64,000 nucleotides of DNA from assembly GCF_018991925.1 (NCBI RefSeq), contig NW_024727688.1, positions 411,501-475,500 of the forward strand, written 5' to 3'. Numbering within the stretch: position 1 is the first letter of the stretch; the number at the start of each line of letters is the position of its first letter. Below the pieces are notes generated by a model. The model had not been told where the DNA came from and did no database searches. It saw only the letters and a program-made list of their open reading frames with translations. The position numbers and the translations under genes are program-made. Source of the stretch: Homarus americanus (taxonomy: Eukaryota > Arthropoda > Malacostraca > Decapoda > Nephropidae). Below are positions 1 to 13,670 of the stretch, piece after piece.

Positions 1-253
1 AGGTGTTTCGTGTGTTCGTTTAGTCTTGTGTTGCCATGAAGGACTGTGAAGTTAGTCAGATGTTTAGTCTTTGTTTAGACCTATACAAGACTGACCTATT
101 GAGACAAGGAGTCGCGCGTAATTATATTTTATGTACTTATTTTTTTTTTCGTTATTTTATTAGGTTTTACTTATTTTTTTGTCACAAGAATTCTCGTTAC
201 TTTTGTTTTTGTTTTATAGGTATAACTAGAGGTGTTACTTGCGTGTCTTATTT
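1..253. other. A/T-rich single-copy-looking sequence
   Basis: This stretch contains no repeat array and no recognisable gene. Long T runs dominate after about position 145. An open frame that starts inside it continues straight into the CA and ACC microsatellites and is explained by them. Confidence 0.5.
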
Positions 254-254
254 T

Positions 255-338
<84 letters not shown>
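254..338. repeat. (TC)n(CA)n compound microsatellite
   Basis: A short TC run passes directly into an uninterrupted CA run of about 37 units ending at 338. It creates false Thr-His and Cys-Val frames on both strands. Its purity suggests it is young and probably polymorphic. Confidence 0.97.
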
Positions 339-2478
<2,140 letters not shown>

Positions 2479-2559
2479 CCTCCCAGCTTCCCCTGCCAGA
2501 ACCTGCATAATCGCTCGATGCTATTTACGCAGTCATGGCATATAATTTATTTGCCCCCG

Positions 2560-3093
2560 GGGAAAATGATGAGAGTTGGAGGAGGGAGATGGAAGAGAGG
2601 GGGAGAGAAGAGGAGGGAGAGGGGAAAGAGAAGAGTGCGAAACGGGTTAGAGGTAGAGGGAAGAGGGGTGGGATGAAGTGTGGGAGAGGAAGGAGAAAGA
2701 ATAAGGTGGAAGAGGAGGATGATGAAGAAAAGGTGAACGAGGAGGAGGAGGAGGAGGATTAAGAAATGTAAAGATGTGGCAAAGAGGAAGCCGTAGAAAG
2801 AGAAACACAAAGAAATGGAGAGAAGGAGAAATGAAATATGAAAAGAAAGGGAAGATATAACGAAGAAGGAGATGGAGGTATGTTAAAGGAGAGAGGGATT
2901 TCTAAGATGAAAAAGGGGGACACAGGAGAGAAGGTAAGAGAAAAGAAATGATGAAGAAGGGAGTGATAAAGTTATAAAGGAGGAAATCAAATAGAAATTA
3001 ATGAAGGGAGACGAAAGGAAAAAATTGAAGAGAAGTAAAAAATTGTCAGATGAAAAAGTAAGAGGAAAAAATAAAAAGGGGAGTGACAGTATT
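2560..3093. other. Purine-rich block (GGA/GAA-rich)
   Basis: The + strand is almost all A and G, with repeated GGAGG, GAGGAAG and GAAAGG words and no clean period. The Arg/Glu/Lys-rich frame at 2535-2762 is a composition artefact. It forms the purine half of a strand switch with the block to its left. Confidence 0.8.
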
Positions 3094-3126
3094 AGACAGA
3101 CAGACAGACAGACAGATAGACAGACA
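3094..3126. repeat. (AGAC)n microsatellite
   Basis: About eight tetranucleotide units with one GATA interruption. The same repeat in the opposite orientation (TGTC) recurs near 22140, 27421 and 39313. Confidence 0.95.
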
Positions 3127-3997
3127 TGGCGTCGAGTGCTGTATTTTTCTTGTCATATTCGTTTCTCTTTTCTTTTACTCCTCTCGTCGTGGAAATGTTC
3201 ACTCAAAATCTGGAGCCGATTTTCTCTCCTTCCAACACTTATATATTATTTTAAAGACTTTTTTTTTTTTGGCCATTTATTGAGACCACTTTATACCATT
3301 TTATGCCATTTTATACCATATATTCTGTAGTCATTATTGTTACTTGTCTTTCTGTCATTTAGTTTCTGTATTTACATCGTTCTTAGCATTTTTTTTCCAT
3401 TTATTTATTTCATCCAATTACCATTTATTTACGTAGTTATGTCTTATATTTTGATAATTTATTTCGTGCTATTTAGTGTTGGGTCATTTATATTCCTCAT
3501 GACTTAGAAGATTTTATTTTTAGGGAATATTAATGAAGTGATTTATCTTTACTATACACCTCTTGACCAGGTAGTTAGTTACCTCACAACGATCCAATTA
3601 TCGGGACATTTTAATCTTTCAATGTGTCTTTAATCCATTTTTAGGCGAATTTTCTCTTATTTTCACATTTTTTCTTCCTATTATGTATCTGTCCAGCATG
3701 TCTTTAAACCATTTACTTTATCTTTCGTCTATTCATAATTCAGCCATTTATCATTGGATTTATTGGAAACTAATCAATAAAAGAAACTGAAGAAGAGAAT
3801 ATCTTTAAAAAAAATATATTGTTATGGATGACTATGCCATTAATATCCTTTCTTGCCAGTGAGGGGAAGGGAGGTGAGGCCAGGAAGAATAGCCATCGTG
3901 CATAAAATTCACATAATTCATCTTTTGGCAGGAAGAGAGAATATCGCTCTCCTGGGTTCTCTACTTGCCACCACAGACCCTAGAGTGATGACCCTCT
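3127..3997. other. A/T-rich sequence without recognisable genes
   Basis: Mostly TTTA-rich sequence of moderate complexity. The motif TTTATACCATTTTATGCCATT around 3290-3320 shows a short local duplication. No open frame of note is present. Confidence 0.5.
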
Positions 3998-4262
3998 CTC
4001 TCCCCTACCCCTCCTCACTGCCCCCCTACCCCTCCTCACTACCCCCCTACCCCTCCTCACTGCCCCTCCCTCACCCCTACCCCTCCTGCCCCCTACCCCT
4101 CCTCCTGCCCCTACCCTCCTCACTGCCCCTACCCCTCCTCACTGCCCCTACCCCTCCTCACTGCCCCTACCCCTCCTGCCCCTACCCCTCCTCCTACCCC
4201 CCCTACTGCCCTCCTCCTCTCCCCCTACCCCTCCTTTACCCCTCCTCCTGCCCCTCTTCCAT
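3998..4262. repeat. C-rich minisatellite, about 20-bp unit
   Basis: The array is built from CCCCTACCCCTCCTCACTG-like units of about 20 bp that shorten and diverge to the right. The + strand carries almost no G, so the G-rich strand has many runs of three to five G separated by short loops. That is a pattern able to form G-quadruplexes. Confidence 0.9.
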
Positions 4263-4309
4263 CCCACCCCCTCTTTAAAACCATAAAAATTATCCCGAGT
4301 TGAAGTTAA

Positions 4310-5260
4310 ATATGTCTTGTTTTCATGCGTGGGTCTCTTGTTTACAGGTGTCAACAATACTGCCAGTGGAGAGTCACAGTTCACTTGTTTTCATGCGTGG
4401 GTCTCTTGTTTTGCAGGTGCTAATAATAGTGTAGCTGGAGAGTCATAGTTATTTTGTTTTCAATTATTGTGAGTCACTTGTTTACAGGTGCCACAACACT
4501 GTAAGGTCAACGCTCGGTTTTTTATCGTTTTATTACCTCCATGTTTAATGGTGCTTACAATATCGTCAGTTGGGGTGTCACACAGTTTTTATCTTTATGC
4601 ACGTATTTTTTGTGTTCATGTGTGTATCTCTTTGTTTACAGCTACCAAGAGCACTGCCACAGCAAGAATTAGAGACATTTTGTTGGTTTAGTTTTTAATC
4701 TTGTGTTTAGAACCCTGGATCAGGAATTAAAGTCCCCTCACCCGTTTTCGTTAGTGAATCTGGTATTAAGAGCCCCCCCCCCTCCTCCACCACCGTCCTT
4801 TACTCTATGAAATCAAGTGAAGTAATATATTTTTTTTTATTCTTAGAGGTACTGCCGGCCAATATAAGCTCTTGTTATTACACGTGGATTACTTGTTAGA
4901 AACTCAGAAATCTCTTGTTTTCATACGTGGATCTGGTGTTTGACACCATCAACACTGTCAAATCGAGTCACGAATCTCTTGTTTTGTAGTAGATCTTTGT
5001 GTTTTATAGGGACCAACATACCAGGACGAATCTCAGAGATCTCTTTTTCATGCGTGGGTCTGCTGTTCACTGACACCATCAACGGTGCTAAATCAGGCCA
5101 CAGGTCTCTTTATTTACCTACATGGGTCTCTTGTTTACAGGTACCACTAGCAAATGCCTCTTCGAAAGTCACAGACATCTTTTGTTTTCATACGTGGGTC
5201 TGGTGTTTAGAGGCCCCACCAGCCAATGGCAGCTCGAAAGTCCTTATCAAGCCTTTCGCC
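4310..5260 (+). repeat. Degenerate tandem array, about 70-bp unit
   Basis: Each unit combines TTTTCATGCGTGGGTCTC, then CTTGTTTACAGGTG, then a variant of CCAACAACACTGCCAG and a GAGAGTCACAG-like end. Unit positions measured at the GGTG word are 4347, 4416, 4487 and 4550. A second cluster has equivalent points near 4939, 5008, 5077, 5140 and 5208, giving 63-71 bp spacing. The middle (4640-4850) is more decayed. Most units contain a T-rich tract plus ACAG|GT, so each looks like a 3' splice site. The 124-codon frame starting at 4940 is a read-through of these units. Confidence 0.8.
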
Positions 5261-5884
5261 CCGCTAGAAAAACATTCGAAAATAAGCGGGAATCTGACAG
5301 ACGTACACGGGTAGCACCTCCTGAAGCGTTGACTCACGAACTCACCAGAACTCTCCTTACGCACGCAAACACTCACACGACGAGTGCAAACACACCCAAC
5401 GTAGATGAGTAAAGGGCTTAACATTCACGCATACATACATGCATCCTCGATTGCATACACACTCATGTTCTTTGTCGTACATACCCTTGGTCAAGCATCA
5501 TTGTTTACCTAATACTCGGACGTTCACTCCATGCCTGAGTCCGCCTACACTTATATGGTTTACCGAAATGATCGTCTGAATGCGCCAACACACGCACACA
5601 TGTACTGTACAGTTCATTGCTTTGTCTCCGACTTTGTCTCTGTGTTTGTTCCTGTTTTAGTTTTTTTTTTCTCTAGTGTTTGTGTGACTGTTTGTTTGCT
5701 TGTCTTGTTTCTATTAATCTTTCAGTCTGTCTCTTCGTTTATCTGTCTGCATGTATGAAATCCCAGTATCTCTCTCTCTCTCTGTCTCTTTTTCTCGCTC
5801 AAGCACGAAAGCAATCTAAAAGCCGAATCTTCCACGCAGCCCAATTCACATGAAACATACAAGACACGCTCGACAGACTATTAC
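5261..5884. other. Single-copy-looking sequence
   Basis: Mixed-composition sequence with many CACGCA/CACACA words and a short CT run near 5769-5782. I recognise no gene or mobile element in it. Confidence 0.45.
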
Positions 5885-6920
5885 CGTATGAAGGGAGGGA
5901 AGGAGAGAGAGAAAGAAGGAGATATGATGAAATTCGTGACAGGAGAGGTGCGGTGGGTTGAGAAATATAACCAAACATAACTAAGGGAATGATATCAGTG
6001 AGACAGTGAGAATACGAGTCAAGAAAATGATGAGAAGGGAAGGTATGAATGAGAAATAAAGTGAGATAGGAGGCAGATAGGTGAGGGTAAAGGCTAATTG
6101 AGGTTGGAGAGCATTTAGGAAGTCAAGAGACGCTCTGCATAATTCATTTAGTAAAGGAATGGGTGGATGGAAGGGTGTTTGGTAAGTATGACCGTGAATT
6201 AAGGTAGGTAGTTACCAAGTTTGAGTGATAGGGAATTAAACATGATCTTAGTGGTGTTGTGAGGAAGTTATATGAGGAGGAGGAGGAGGAATTGGTGAAG
6301 CAAAAGTAAGCTGTTGGATCATGAAAAAAATTTTTGGGAGGAGGGGGGGGGGAGAGGAAGAGGGAGCTATTAAGGGTGAAAGGGAAGAACAGGAAGAGAA
6401 AGATGTAGAGGGTGAAGAGAAGGAATAGGAAGAGAGGGCTGTGGAGGGGGAAGAGGCAGGTTTTGAGGGATTGGGGAGATGTGAAGGACAGTGGGAGGAG
6501 AAAACTTGTGAGAGATGAGGGAGAAGGAGAATGTGAGGGACAGTGGGCGGAGAGAATCTGTGATGAACGAGGGGGAGGAGGAGGAGGAAGGCTGTGTGGA
6601 ATGGAATACATAGGAGCTTGCGAGGGAGGGAGGCCATGAGAGATGAGGGAGAAGGAAGGCTATGAGGGAGGGTTGGAGAAGAAGAACGAGAGGGAGATGT
6701 AAGGAAGAAGGTTAAGAAGGATGTAAAGAAGGATTAAAACTCGAGAAAATGAAGGGAAGGAAAAGACAGTGTGGGATAAAGAGGAGGACAAAGCCTGTGA
6801 GGAGGGGGTGGGGGAGAAATACTGAAAGAAGAGAGGAGAAGATAAGAAAATATGAGGGAGAGGAGGAGGAGTTTCAGTTGCCTTGAGGGACTCCGGGAAG
6901 TGAGGGATAGGTTTTAAGTA
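5885..6920. other. Purine-rich block of about 1 kb
   Basis: The + strand is G/A-rich throughout, with GGAGGAGG, GAGGGAGAAGG and GGGATGAGGG-like words that recur irregularly. Around 6460-6640 a loosely repeated AGATGAGGGAGAAGGA motif suggests a decayed minisatellite. Pro/Ser-rich frames on the minus strand are composition artefacts. Confidence 0.8.
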
Positions 6921-7323
6921 ACAACTTTATTGGCAAGATTGAGATAAAAATTTGCCTCATATGAGTAGCTTAGTCAGGTCTTCACACTGTAGGTAATATG
7001 TTTGATCACTGCCACATAGGACAGAGGTTCATATTCAAAAGGAGATAAAAAAAAGTTAATATTCATGAGCGTTATATTATAAATGGAAGACAAATCAATG
7101 TGAAGTGGCATATTTAGGATAAACTACTATAATATCCTTCAAAATCTCCTGGTTCAATGTTCAAGAGAATGTTTTAATGGTTATCACAAAGTTTTACAAG
7201 GCGAATGTTCCGGTATGGGTACACCCGGTACAGCCTCACGAACTTGCCAGATGTGTTTGTATCTTCGCCTAATTCTGGCTACGACTACATCACATTAGAT
7301 ATTGGATGTCTAGTATAGTATAA
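6921..7323. other. Single-copy-looking sequence
   Basis: Ordinary composition with no repeat array and no long open frame. Nothing else was seen. Confidence 0.5.
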
Positions 7324-7331
7324 GTGTGTGT

Positions 7332-7373
<42 letters not shown>
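7324..7373. repeat. (GT)n microsatellite
   Basis: About 24 GT units with one GA interruption near 7337, followed by shorter TATGTG words. A second short GT run lies at about 7663-7681. Confidence 0.95.
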
Positions 7374-7375
<2 letters not shown>

Positions 7376-7755
7376 ATTGTTATATACGTATGTGTGTGTA
7401 TGTGTAGTGTAGCCCCCACTATCCCGAGCACACACATCAGGTCCAGGCCAAGTGACACTGGCACTATCACTCACAGATCAGAGCCCCGGGCCACCGCTAT
7501 TGTCCCCTGCCGTCCCAACGCTCATTTTGAGGTTGTTTCACCTGTTTTTTATTGCAGTTTTATGGGTGTTGGGAAGACGAATGTGAATTGTTTTTTAATG
7601 CCGTATAAGGTGGGGGTCGGGGAGCTGTCTGGATGGCTCGCTGTGGCTCCTCCCTCATGTTGTGTGTGTGTATGTGTGTGTTGAGGGGGTTGGGTTTTAT
7701 TGTTGTTGAATTGTCGTGTGTATGTGTTGTGTAGATGGCTGTGTGGCTGACTAAG
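7374..7755. other. GC-richer single-copy-looking sequence
   Basis: Roughly 7410-7530 is one of the more GC-rich non-repetitive stretches nearby. I see no convincing exon. The frames crossing it run into GT repeats at both ends. Confidence 0.4.
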
Positions 7756-8290
7756 CGTGTGTTATTTTTTCTTTTCTTCATTATCATCCTATTTCTTCAT
7801 GTTTGTTTTATCCATAATTCCACCCATCTGTTCCTTCCAGTCTCTTAAGTTCTCTGCTTCTATCTTCTGTCTTTTCCTCTTACCTATCTCTTCGTCTCCT
7901 TGTCGTTATCTGTTAGTCTCTTTCCTTCTGTGTTCTTGATTCTCCCATTCATCGTCTCCCTTCTTATTTCCACGACATTTGCCCACTTGTTTGTTTATTC
8001 ATATTTTTTTATTTCTTCTTCTTTCTTCCTCTTGTCTTTTTTTCCTCCCCTTTTCCTTCTTTCCCTATTTATTTTTTATTTTTTATTTGTTAGTTCCTGT
8101 GATTTTTCCTGTTCATACCTCTTCCACATCTCCCTTCCTCCTCCTCGTCGTCCACCTCCTTTCCCATTTACTAGTTTCCCGTGTTTTTTCTGCTCTTCTC
8201 TTCTTCTATACATCCTCTCCTCCTTCCCCCTCGTCCTCCTCCTCCCCTTCCATCACCCTGCCAGGGGAATTCCTCGCCCTCCACCAATAT
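7756..8290. other. Pyrimidine-rich block
   Basis: The + strand is C/T-rich with many TCTTCCTC and TTTTCCTC words and no fixed period. Ser/Leu/Phe-rich frames here are artefacts of the composition. Confidence 0.8.
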
Positions 8291-8794
8291 TTAGCCAATA
8301 AACAAAGTTTCCTCCTCTTACAATACCCCACAAGAGGAGCCACTTCATGTGAATTTTTCCTTGCATATTTTCGCGTATATTCCTCAAGCAATGAAAAGCA
8401 GAACGATTCGTAAAATGTAAATATTTCACATGCACAGTTGGGCTTTCCTGAAGTATGTAAGTATTCACAAAACAGATGTGTTTTCCTCGTGTATTTTTAC
8501 CTCAACTGGTCTCTGGCACAAACTTTAAATATATGAAGATTCCAAAGCTCATGAAGTATTTAAAATATTTATAGTGATGTGCAGAAATTAACTGAGTGTT
8601 CTCATTATATATCATACAGTATATATAGTATAGGTTAGGGATAATTTTGATATATTGACGTTTTTAATGTATTTCTGATTTTTATTTTTATTTTTTTTTG
8701 GGGGGGGGGAGTTGGAATAGACGTGTGGAGTCAAGAAGATAAATGTAAACTATAAGTGAACAGCATCAATACCATCCCAATTATCGTAATGTAA
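8291..8794. other. A/T-rich sequence without recognisable genes
   Basis: Moderate-complexity A/T-rich sequence with a G run at about 8700-8709. Nothing else was seen. Confidence 0.45.
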
Positions 8795-8845
8795 CGTAGC
8801 GTAACCTAACCTAACGTAATTTAACCGCATTTAACCTATAATTTA
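8795..8845 (-). repeat. Degenerate (CCTAA)n telomere-like tract
   Basis: TAACGTAGCGTAACCTAACC-like words read as TTAGG repeats on the minus strand. TTAGG is the common arthropod telomere repeat. Here it is interstitial and decayed. Confidence 0.7.
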
Positions 8846-8869
8846 GATAAAGTTTTATGTTACCTAAAC

Positions 8870-8916
8870 GAGAGAGAGAGAGTCAGAGTGACAGACAGAC
8901 AGACAGACAGACAGTC
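8870..8916. repeat. (GA)n and (ACAG)n microsatellite pair
   Basis: A short GA run is followed within 15 bp by about six ACAG units. Confidence 0.9.
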
Positions 8917-9049
8917 GGTAAGATAGACAGATGAGCCTCACCCTTGAGACAACCCATACTTGTTAAAAAAAAAAAGAAATCCCACATGGTAGAAAGCCTT
9001 TAAGGTGGGTTCTTCCTGGGCCGTGATGCTTCTGCGGTTTGTCTCCTTC

Positions 9050-9345
9050 GGGCAAACATGGATCAAAGGCAGATAAGGGGGAGGTTACGGTGGGAGGTCG
9101 ACTGTAATGGTGAAGGGGCAAAGGAGAAGGAAGGGATAGAGAAAGTCTTCAAGGAGGAGAAGGAAAGATAGAGGAACAGGAGGTCGTCAAGGAGGTCTAG
9201 GAATGGTCTCTCTGACGTGAAGGGGAGATTGGGGGAGGGAGAATGGTGTCACTAGTGTGGAAGGAAGACTGTAGGAGAGAAGGATAAAAAAGGGAATAAA
9301 GGAAGAAAGGAAAGAGGAGGAGTTTGGAAGAGGGTAGGTGTAGTA
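9050..9345. other. Purine-rich block
   Basis: The + strand is G/A-rich, with GGAGAAGGAAGG-like words and no fixed unit. It ends just before the TTCC microsatellite, so the strand bias reverses at about 9360. Confidence 0.75.
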
Positions 9346-9370
9346 AACGTTCAGACAAGAGATAATATCC

Positions 9371-9466
9371 CCTTCCTTCCTTCCTTCCTTCCTTCCTTCC
9401 TTCCTTCCTTCCTTCCTTCCTTCCTTCCTTCCTTCCTTCCTTCCTTTCTTCCTTCCTTCCTTCCTT
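9371..9466. repeat. (TTCC)n microsatellite, about 24 units
   Basis: An almost perfect tetranucleotide run with single-base interruptions near 9446 and at the right end. It is homopurine-homopyrimidine, and the minus strand gives a false Lys/Glu/Gly/Arg repeat. Confidence 0.97.
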
Positions 9467-10315
9467 TATCTCTCTCCATCTTCTTCCTCCTCTTTACTTC
9501 TGGAGGGGATGATGTGAGAAGAAGAAAAGGAGGGAAGGGGAGGAAGGCAGTGGACCCCAGGAGGAGGAGGAGGAGGAGAGCACCAAGGACACATTCCAAA
9601 GCTGTGGTCGACCATCAGATATAAATATATGTACACGCATTGTCCCGCATCTCCGCTATAGGTTAAGGGCTTTATGATAATACTTGTAAATTTACTAATG
9701 GGTGACGCGGCTGGCTGGCTGACTGGCTGGTCGCTTCAGCTGGTTTAGTAGACCCCTTTTTTGGCCCGATATCTGGTTTTTGTTTTTATGCTTTGCCTAC
9801 GTTACATCTCTAATACGCAGACAATATCTCAAAGTGGCTCATTATTCGTTTAGTGCTCGGGACGGGATTTTTAGATTTGGCTAATGGGGTTTTTGTGGCC
9901 CTGCTATTAAGTTTTATGATTAGTCTTATAGTCAGCAGAGTTCTTAGTATTATGCTATTATTTATATCTATCGTGTTACTCTTCATTACGGATTTTTTAT
10001 TTTTTATTTTTTTATTCTGAGTTTCTTCTTTTCACTGGTTGATTGGATTAAAACCGGATGAGATATTAGTTATTTATTTTTAATCAATTATTATTTATTT
10101 TTTTTAGTTGTGTGTCATAATTTTTTTGTAATAATTTTAGTTACTATTATTTTTGTATCCTCGACCCCATAAAATCCTTCTCTTTATTAAATGTATAACA
10201 AGACAATGCGAGTTACACGGATTTTTTTTGTAATAAATTTTGTACTTGTAATTTTGTTGTTGTGTTGTATGATTTTATTTGAAGTATTTGGGTTATGTAG
10301 CATGGGATAAGGCAG
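9467..10315. other. Mixed sequence without recognisable genes
   Basis: A short GGA-rich stretch (about 9555-9580) is followed by A/T-rich sequence of moderate complexity. A short GGCTGGCTGACTGGCTGG repeat lies at about 9709-9729. No supported gene. Confidence 0.45.
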
Positions 10316-10555
10316 CCTCCACACCTCCAGTAAGACATGGCCTCCACACCTCCAGTAACATGACCTCCACACTTCCAGTAACATGACCTCCACACTTCCA
10401 GTAACATGACCTCCTCACCTCCAGTAAGACACGGCCTCCACACCTCCAGTAACACACGGCCTCCACACCTCCAGTAACACACGGCCTCCACACCTCCAGT
10501 AACACACGGCCTCCACACCTCCAGTAACACACGGCCTCCACAGCCAGTAACAACT
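10316..10555. repeat. Minisatellite with 23/25-bp units, about 10 copies
   Basis: Units begin CCTCCACACCTCCAGTAA and end either CATGA (23 bp) or GACACGG/CACACGG (25 bp). The left part uses the 23-bp variant and the right part four near-identical 25-bp units. The Trp/Gly-rich minus-strand frames are translations of this array. Confidence 0.95.
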
Positions 10556-10935
10556 TCCACCTCGGTTCCTTCGGGTCATCCATCACAGTTTTGTCACCTC
10601 ATCCGCTTTACAAAGACTTAATTTCCTGCCGTCCCTCATCTGTGAATTAGCTGTTTGTGGCTTGTCTTGTTTATCGCCTCCACCTCATATTATTCTTCTC
10701 ACCAGGGGCTTTTATCCACCTCCCCCCCCCCCAAGCCAGATTTTGGTTAAGGGGGTATTGTCATCACCCAAGTATCTGTGGGTGCGTCCATTAGCTCGCT
10801 GTTATATATTCCATTTATTATTTTTATTATTACGTCTATTAGCATTTCATTATTTTCTATTTTCTTATTATATTACCCATTCCCATGAACACAGACTACG
10901 AATATTGGCAAGACTGCTGTACTTTGTGAAATTTT

Positions 10936-10937
<2 letters not shown>
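10556..10937. other. Single-copy-looking sequence
   Basis: Mixed composition with a C run at about 10721-10731. No repeat array or gene was recognised. Confidence 0.4.

Positions 10938-11002
<65 letters not shown>
10938..11002. repeat. (AC)n microsatellite, about 32 units
   Basis: An uninterrupted AC run. Confidence 0.97.
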
Positions 11003-11003
<1 letters not shown>

Positions 11004-11978
11004 AGTCTTATAGAATAACTGAAAAATAAATAATATTCTTTATTGCTGGGATGAAATATTTATAGGAGGTATTAAAGGTGAAAGTGTATACGGAGATGAT
11101 ATATGATACCAAATAAGCATAATTCTCAGTAGATAGGGTGTATATATTGGTTACAAACTTGGCCTTAAATATCAGTGTAGATAATAACCTGGACGTATAA
11201 GAGACCTAACATTAACTTGACCTGTGGAGAGAGAAGTGTTAGCTGTGCGTACTGTGCCTTGACTACCAACCGTGTATATATCTCCTTCGTGACCTTGGTG
11301 GGATGGTATTATGTAAAGGTCAGGGTCAAAACAACATAAAAAAAATACACATCCATTTTTGTCTACTGTATGCGTGGTCTTTAGTGTTCGGTCCATCTAT
11401 TGTTGCTGTCAGTTTTTACAAAGTCGGTGTGACAGACGGATGGATAAGGCAAAGACGTGTTATTGTGTTGCCGGGGACATAGAGACGATGGAAATATTTA
11501 AAGGTGTCTAATGTAAACAACTCTTATCGAACCTTATCATGTCTAGTGAGAATTACATTAAAGGTTCATAGGTTAGTGAAGTTGTTTTTGTATTCTTAGT
11601 ATGGTCAGGACTGGATTAACAGAGTCCCAGCTAGAATAATCATTTTATTTTAAAGAAGTTGGAGGAAAAATGATCAAATTGTATCGTTGTTTTATAATTC
11701 TAATATCTTTAAAGACGTTTGTGTATGCTCTAAATGTATTGTCCTTATCTCTTTCAAACTATATTATTTACGTTTTTTTTTCCCGGTATCTTAGCAACAG
11801 TCTGAAAACAACACTTTGTACTCAAATTTCAACTACATATTCAGAACACAGACCAGATTAATAGACGCCGACGGACTCATTAAGAGGCAATCATTTGTCT
11901 TCGGATTCCTAGCGGACCAGACGAGCAAGTTCTTCGCTGCAAGAGCTCATAAACATAATGGGTTTAACGTGTCCTAAT
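11003..11978. other. Single-copy-looking sequence
   Basis: About 1 kb of ordinary A/T-rich sequence with no repeat array. Small open frames (for example minus strand 11172-11396) have no features I recognise. Confidence 0.45.
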
Positions 11979-12039
11979 GCTTGTTGTACTTAGCGATACC
12001 AGGGATAAACGCCTGGTGTAGCCCAACTCGCTAACAAGC
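11979..12039. other. Nested three-helix inverted repeat
   Basis: Outer arms are GCTTGT (11979-11984) and ACAAGC (12034-12039). Middle arms are TTAGCGA (11990-11996) and TCGCTAA (12028-12034). Inner arms are ACCAGG (11998-12003) and CCTGGT (12012-12017) around an 8-nt loop. The order is consistent with one folded stem with a 10-nt asymmetric bulge. It could be a structured RNA, the end of a decayed mobile element, or chance. Confidence 0.4.
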
Positions 12040-12815
12040 TCTGGGCTTCGTCTGTCGCACTCTGTATATAGGTGCTGGTACTTATATATATACACTCTGC
12101 GTTTACCAGAATTGTTTAAGAAGGGATAAAAATAAAGCTATAAGAAAGTACTTCCTGAAATGACGTACAACATCTTAACATCTTGGCCTGGTCTATAATT
12201 AATATATTAAGTCAAAGAGAAGACTGCTGGAACAAGGCGCCACCTCTATATCTGCTGTCCAGAGTCGTAACAGTAACTTTTTTGATGACCGAAGCTCAAC
12301 CTTAGCATTATGTGGAGTAAAAGTCTGCCTGAGAAAGCGGGTCGGCCGCCCACCATCAGGTATGAAGCCACTACTGAACCCCTGAACCCCGAACTCGCAT
12401 CGCCGACCCATTACGGTAATAACCACAGCAAAGCTTACCAATGTAAATATCAGACGTCAGAAAGCTTAGTCTTCCATTATTTTAAATATGACTTGTGTTT
12501 TCACGTAAGAGGTTCGGGGTTCTGTGGTTCGCGGTTCGGTATGGCTTTCACTCCCAGCGGTCGCCCACAACTCGGTCGTTTGCTCGGCACCGCCTCGTAA
12601 AAATTCTTCCTAAAATCACTTTCATCATGCAGGCATTAACTGGTGTTATGTTCTCACCTCCACCGCACACTCTTTTATATCGTCTAATCTTATGATATCC
12701 ATATATTCTTAAAATAAGAAATGTGTATGTGTTTTGGTCCTAGATTTGTTGCATAGTAACTTACAGTAATTCGCTTGCAAACTGTGATACTACACGAAAT
12801 ACCATAATTAATGAG
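12040..12815. other. Single-copy-looking sequence with a GC-richer centre
   Basis: About 12320-12600 is GC- and CpG-richer than its surroundings. It holds a small plus-strand frame (12310-12600) and a minus-strand one (12199-12441), neither recognisable. An 11-bp inverted pair (12384-12394 and 12512-12522) is present. Confidence 0.4.
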
Positions 12816-12915
12816 GGAGAAAATAATAATAATAATAATGATATTAACGATACTGCTACTACTTCTACTACTATTACTACCACTACTACTACTATTAATA
12901 ATAGCAATAATAACA
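12816..12915. repeat. Compound trinucleotide tract (AAT/ACT)
   Basis: AATAAT units grade into ACTACT and AATAGC units, giving an impure triplet microsatellite. Poly-Ile/Ser/Val minus-strand frames are artefacts. Confidence 0.85.
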
Positions 12916-13033
12916 TAGTGAACGTATTTCGAACACTTTTGAACACCTACCATCTGACCAAACTATTTATTTGCCCAGAAAACTGATCCTAATGAAACTA
13001 ATTCTAACCATAATTGAACGTACTCTAAGCAAA

Positions 13034-13053
13034 AGTAACCTAACCTAACCTTA
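13034..13053 (-). repeat. Short CCTAA tract
   Basis: Two to three consecutive CCTAA words in the same orientation as the tract near 8800. Confidence 0.5.
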
Positions 13054-13597
13054 ATTGGTCCATTTAAACGCATTTGAACTGAGTGTCCGTCGGGCTGGGT
13101 AGGAGGAGGAGGAGGAGGAACGTGTGCATTTATACATTATATCTGTTTATGTAATATATTGTTGCAAGGAGGTAAATTATGTAATCAATTTCGAAAAAAA
13201 AATGACAAATGACTATAAACTAAAAAAAATAATAATCTGGCGCTACTCTGACAGTTTATCTTTGCGTCGTAGGTAAATTGATTCAGATAGACTCATTTTA
13301 ATATTTTCTGTCAGGGGGGAAAATTCAACGTGCGAATCTCTTGAGAACTTGGGAAGGTGGAGTGTGACGAAGCATCACTCTCGTCATGTTCGCCCGCATC
13401 TTGAAGGAGGGAGAAGAGGGAGGGGGGGGGGGCAGAGCCTGTGGTCTATCCTTTAAAATTTCCTCTATTTCCCTCCCGTGATCCTGGTTATCTGCTTATG
13501 GTTGTCGCGGTTTTATTTTATTTAGTATATTGAATAATTAGAGCAGAATAATTTTAAGAGAAACTCATAAACAATTGTAGGTTTCCTTTATGCTGAT
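13054..13597. other. A/T-rich sequence without recognisable genes
   Basis: It holds a short GGA run at about 13106-13119 and a G run at about 13420-13431. Nothing else was seen. Confidence 0.4.

Positions 13598-13668
<71 letters not shown>
13598..13668. repeat. (GA)n microsatellite, about 35 units
   Basis: A GA run with one AA interruption near 13608. The minus strand gives a false Leu-Ser frame. Confidence 0.97.

Positions 13669-13670
<2 letters not shown>

Noticed and set aside
12384..12522. 11-bp inverted pair GAACCCCGAAC/GTTCGGGGTTC as mobile-element ends
   Set aside because: Pairs of this length and spacing are expected by chance several times in a window of this size, and no target duplication was found.
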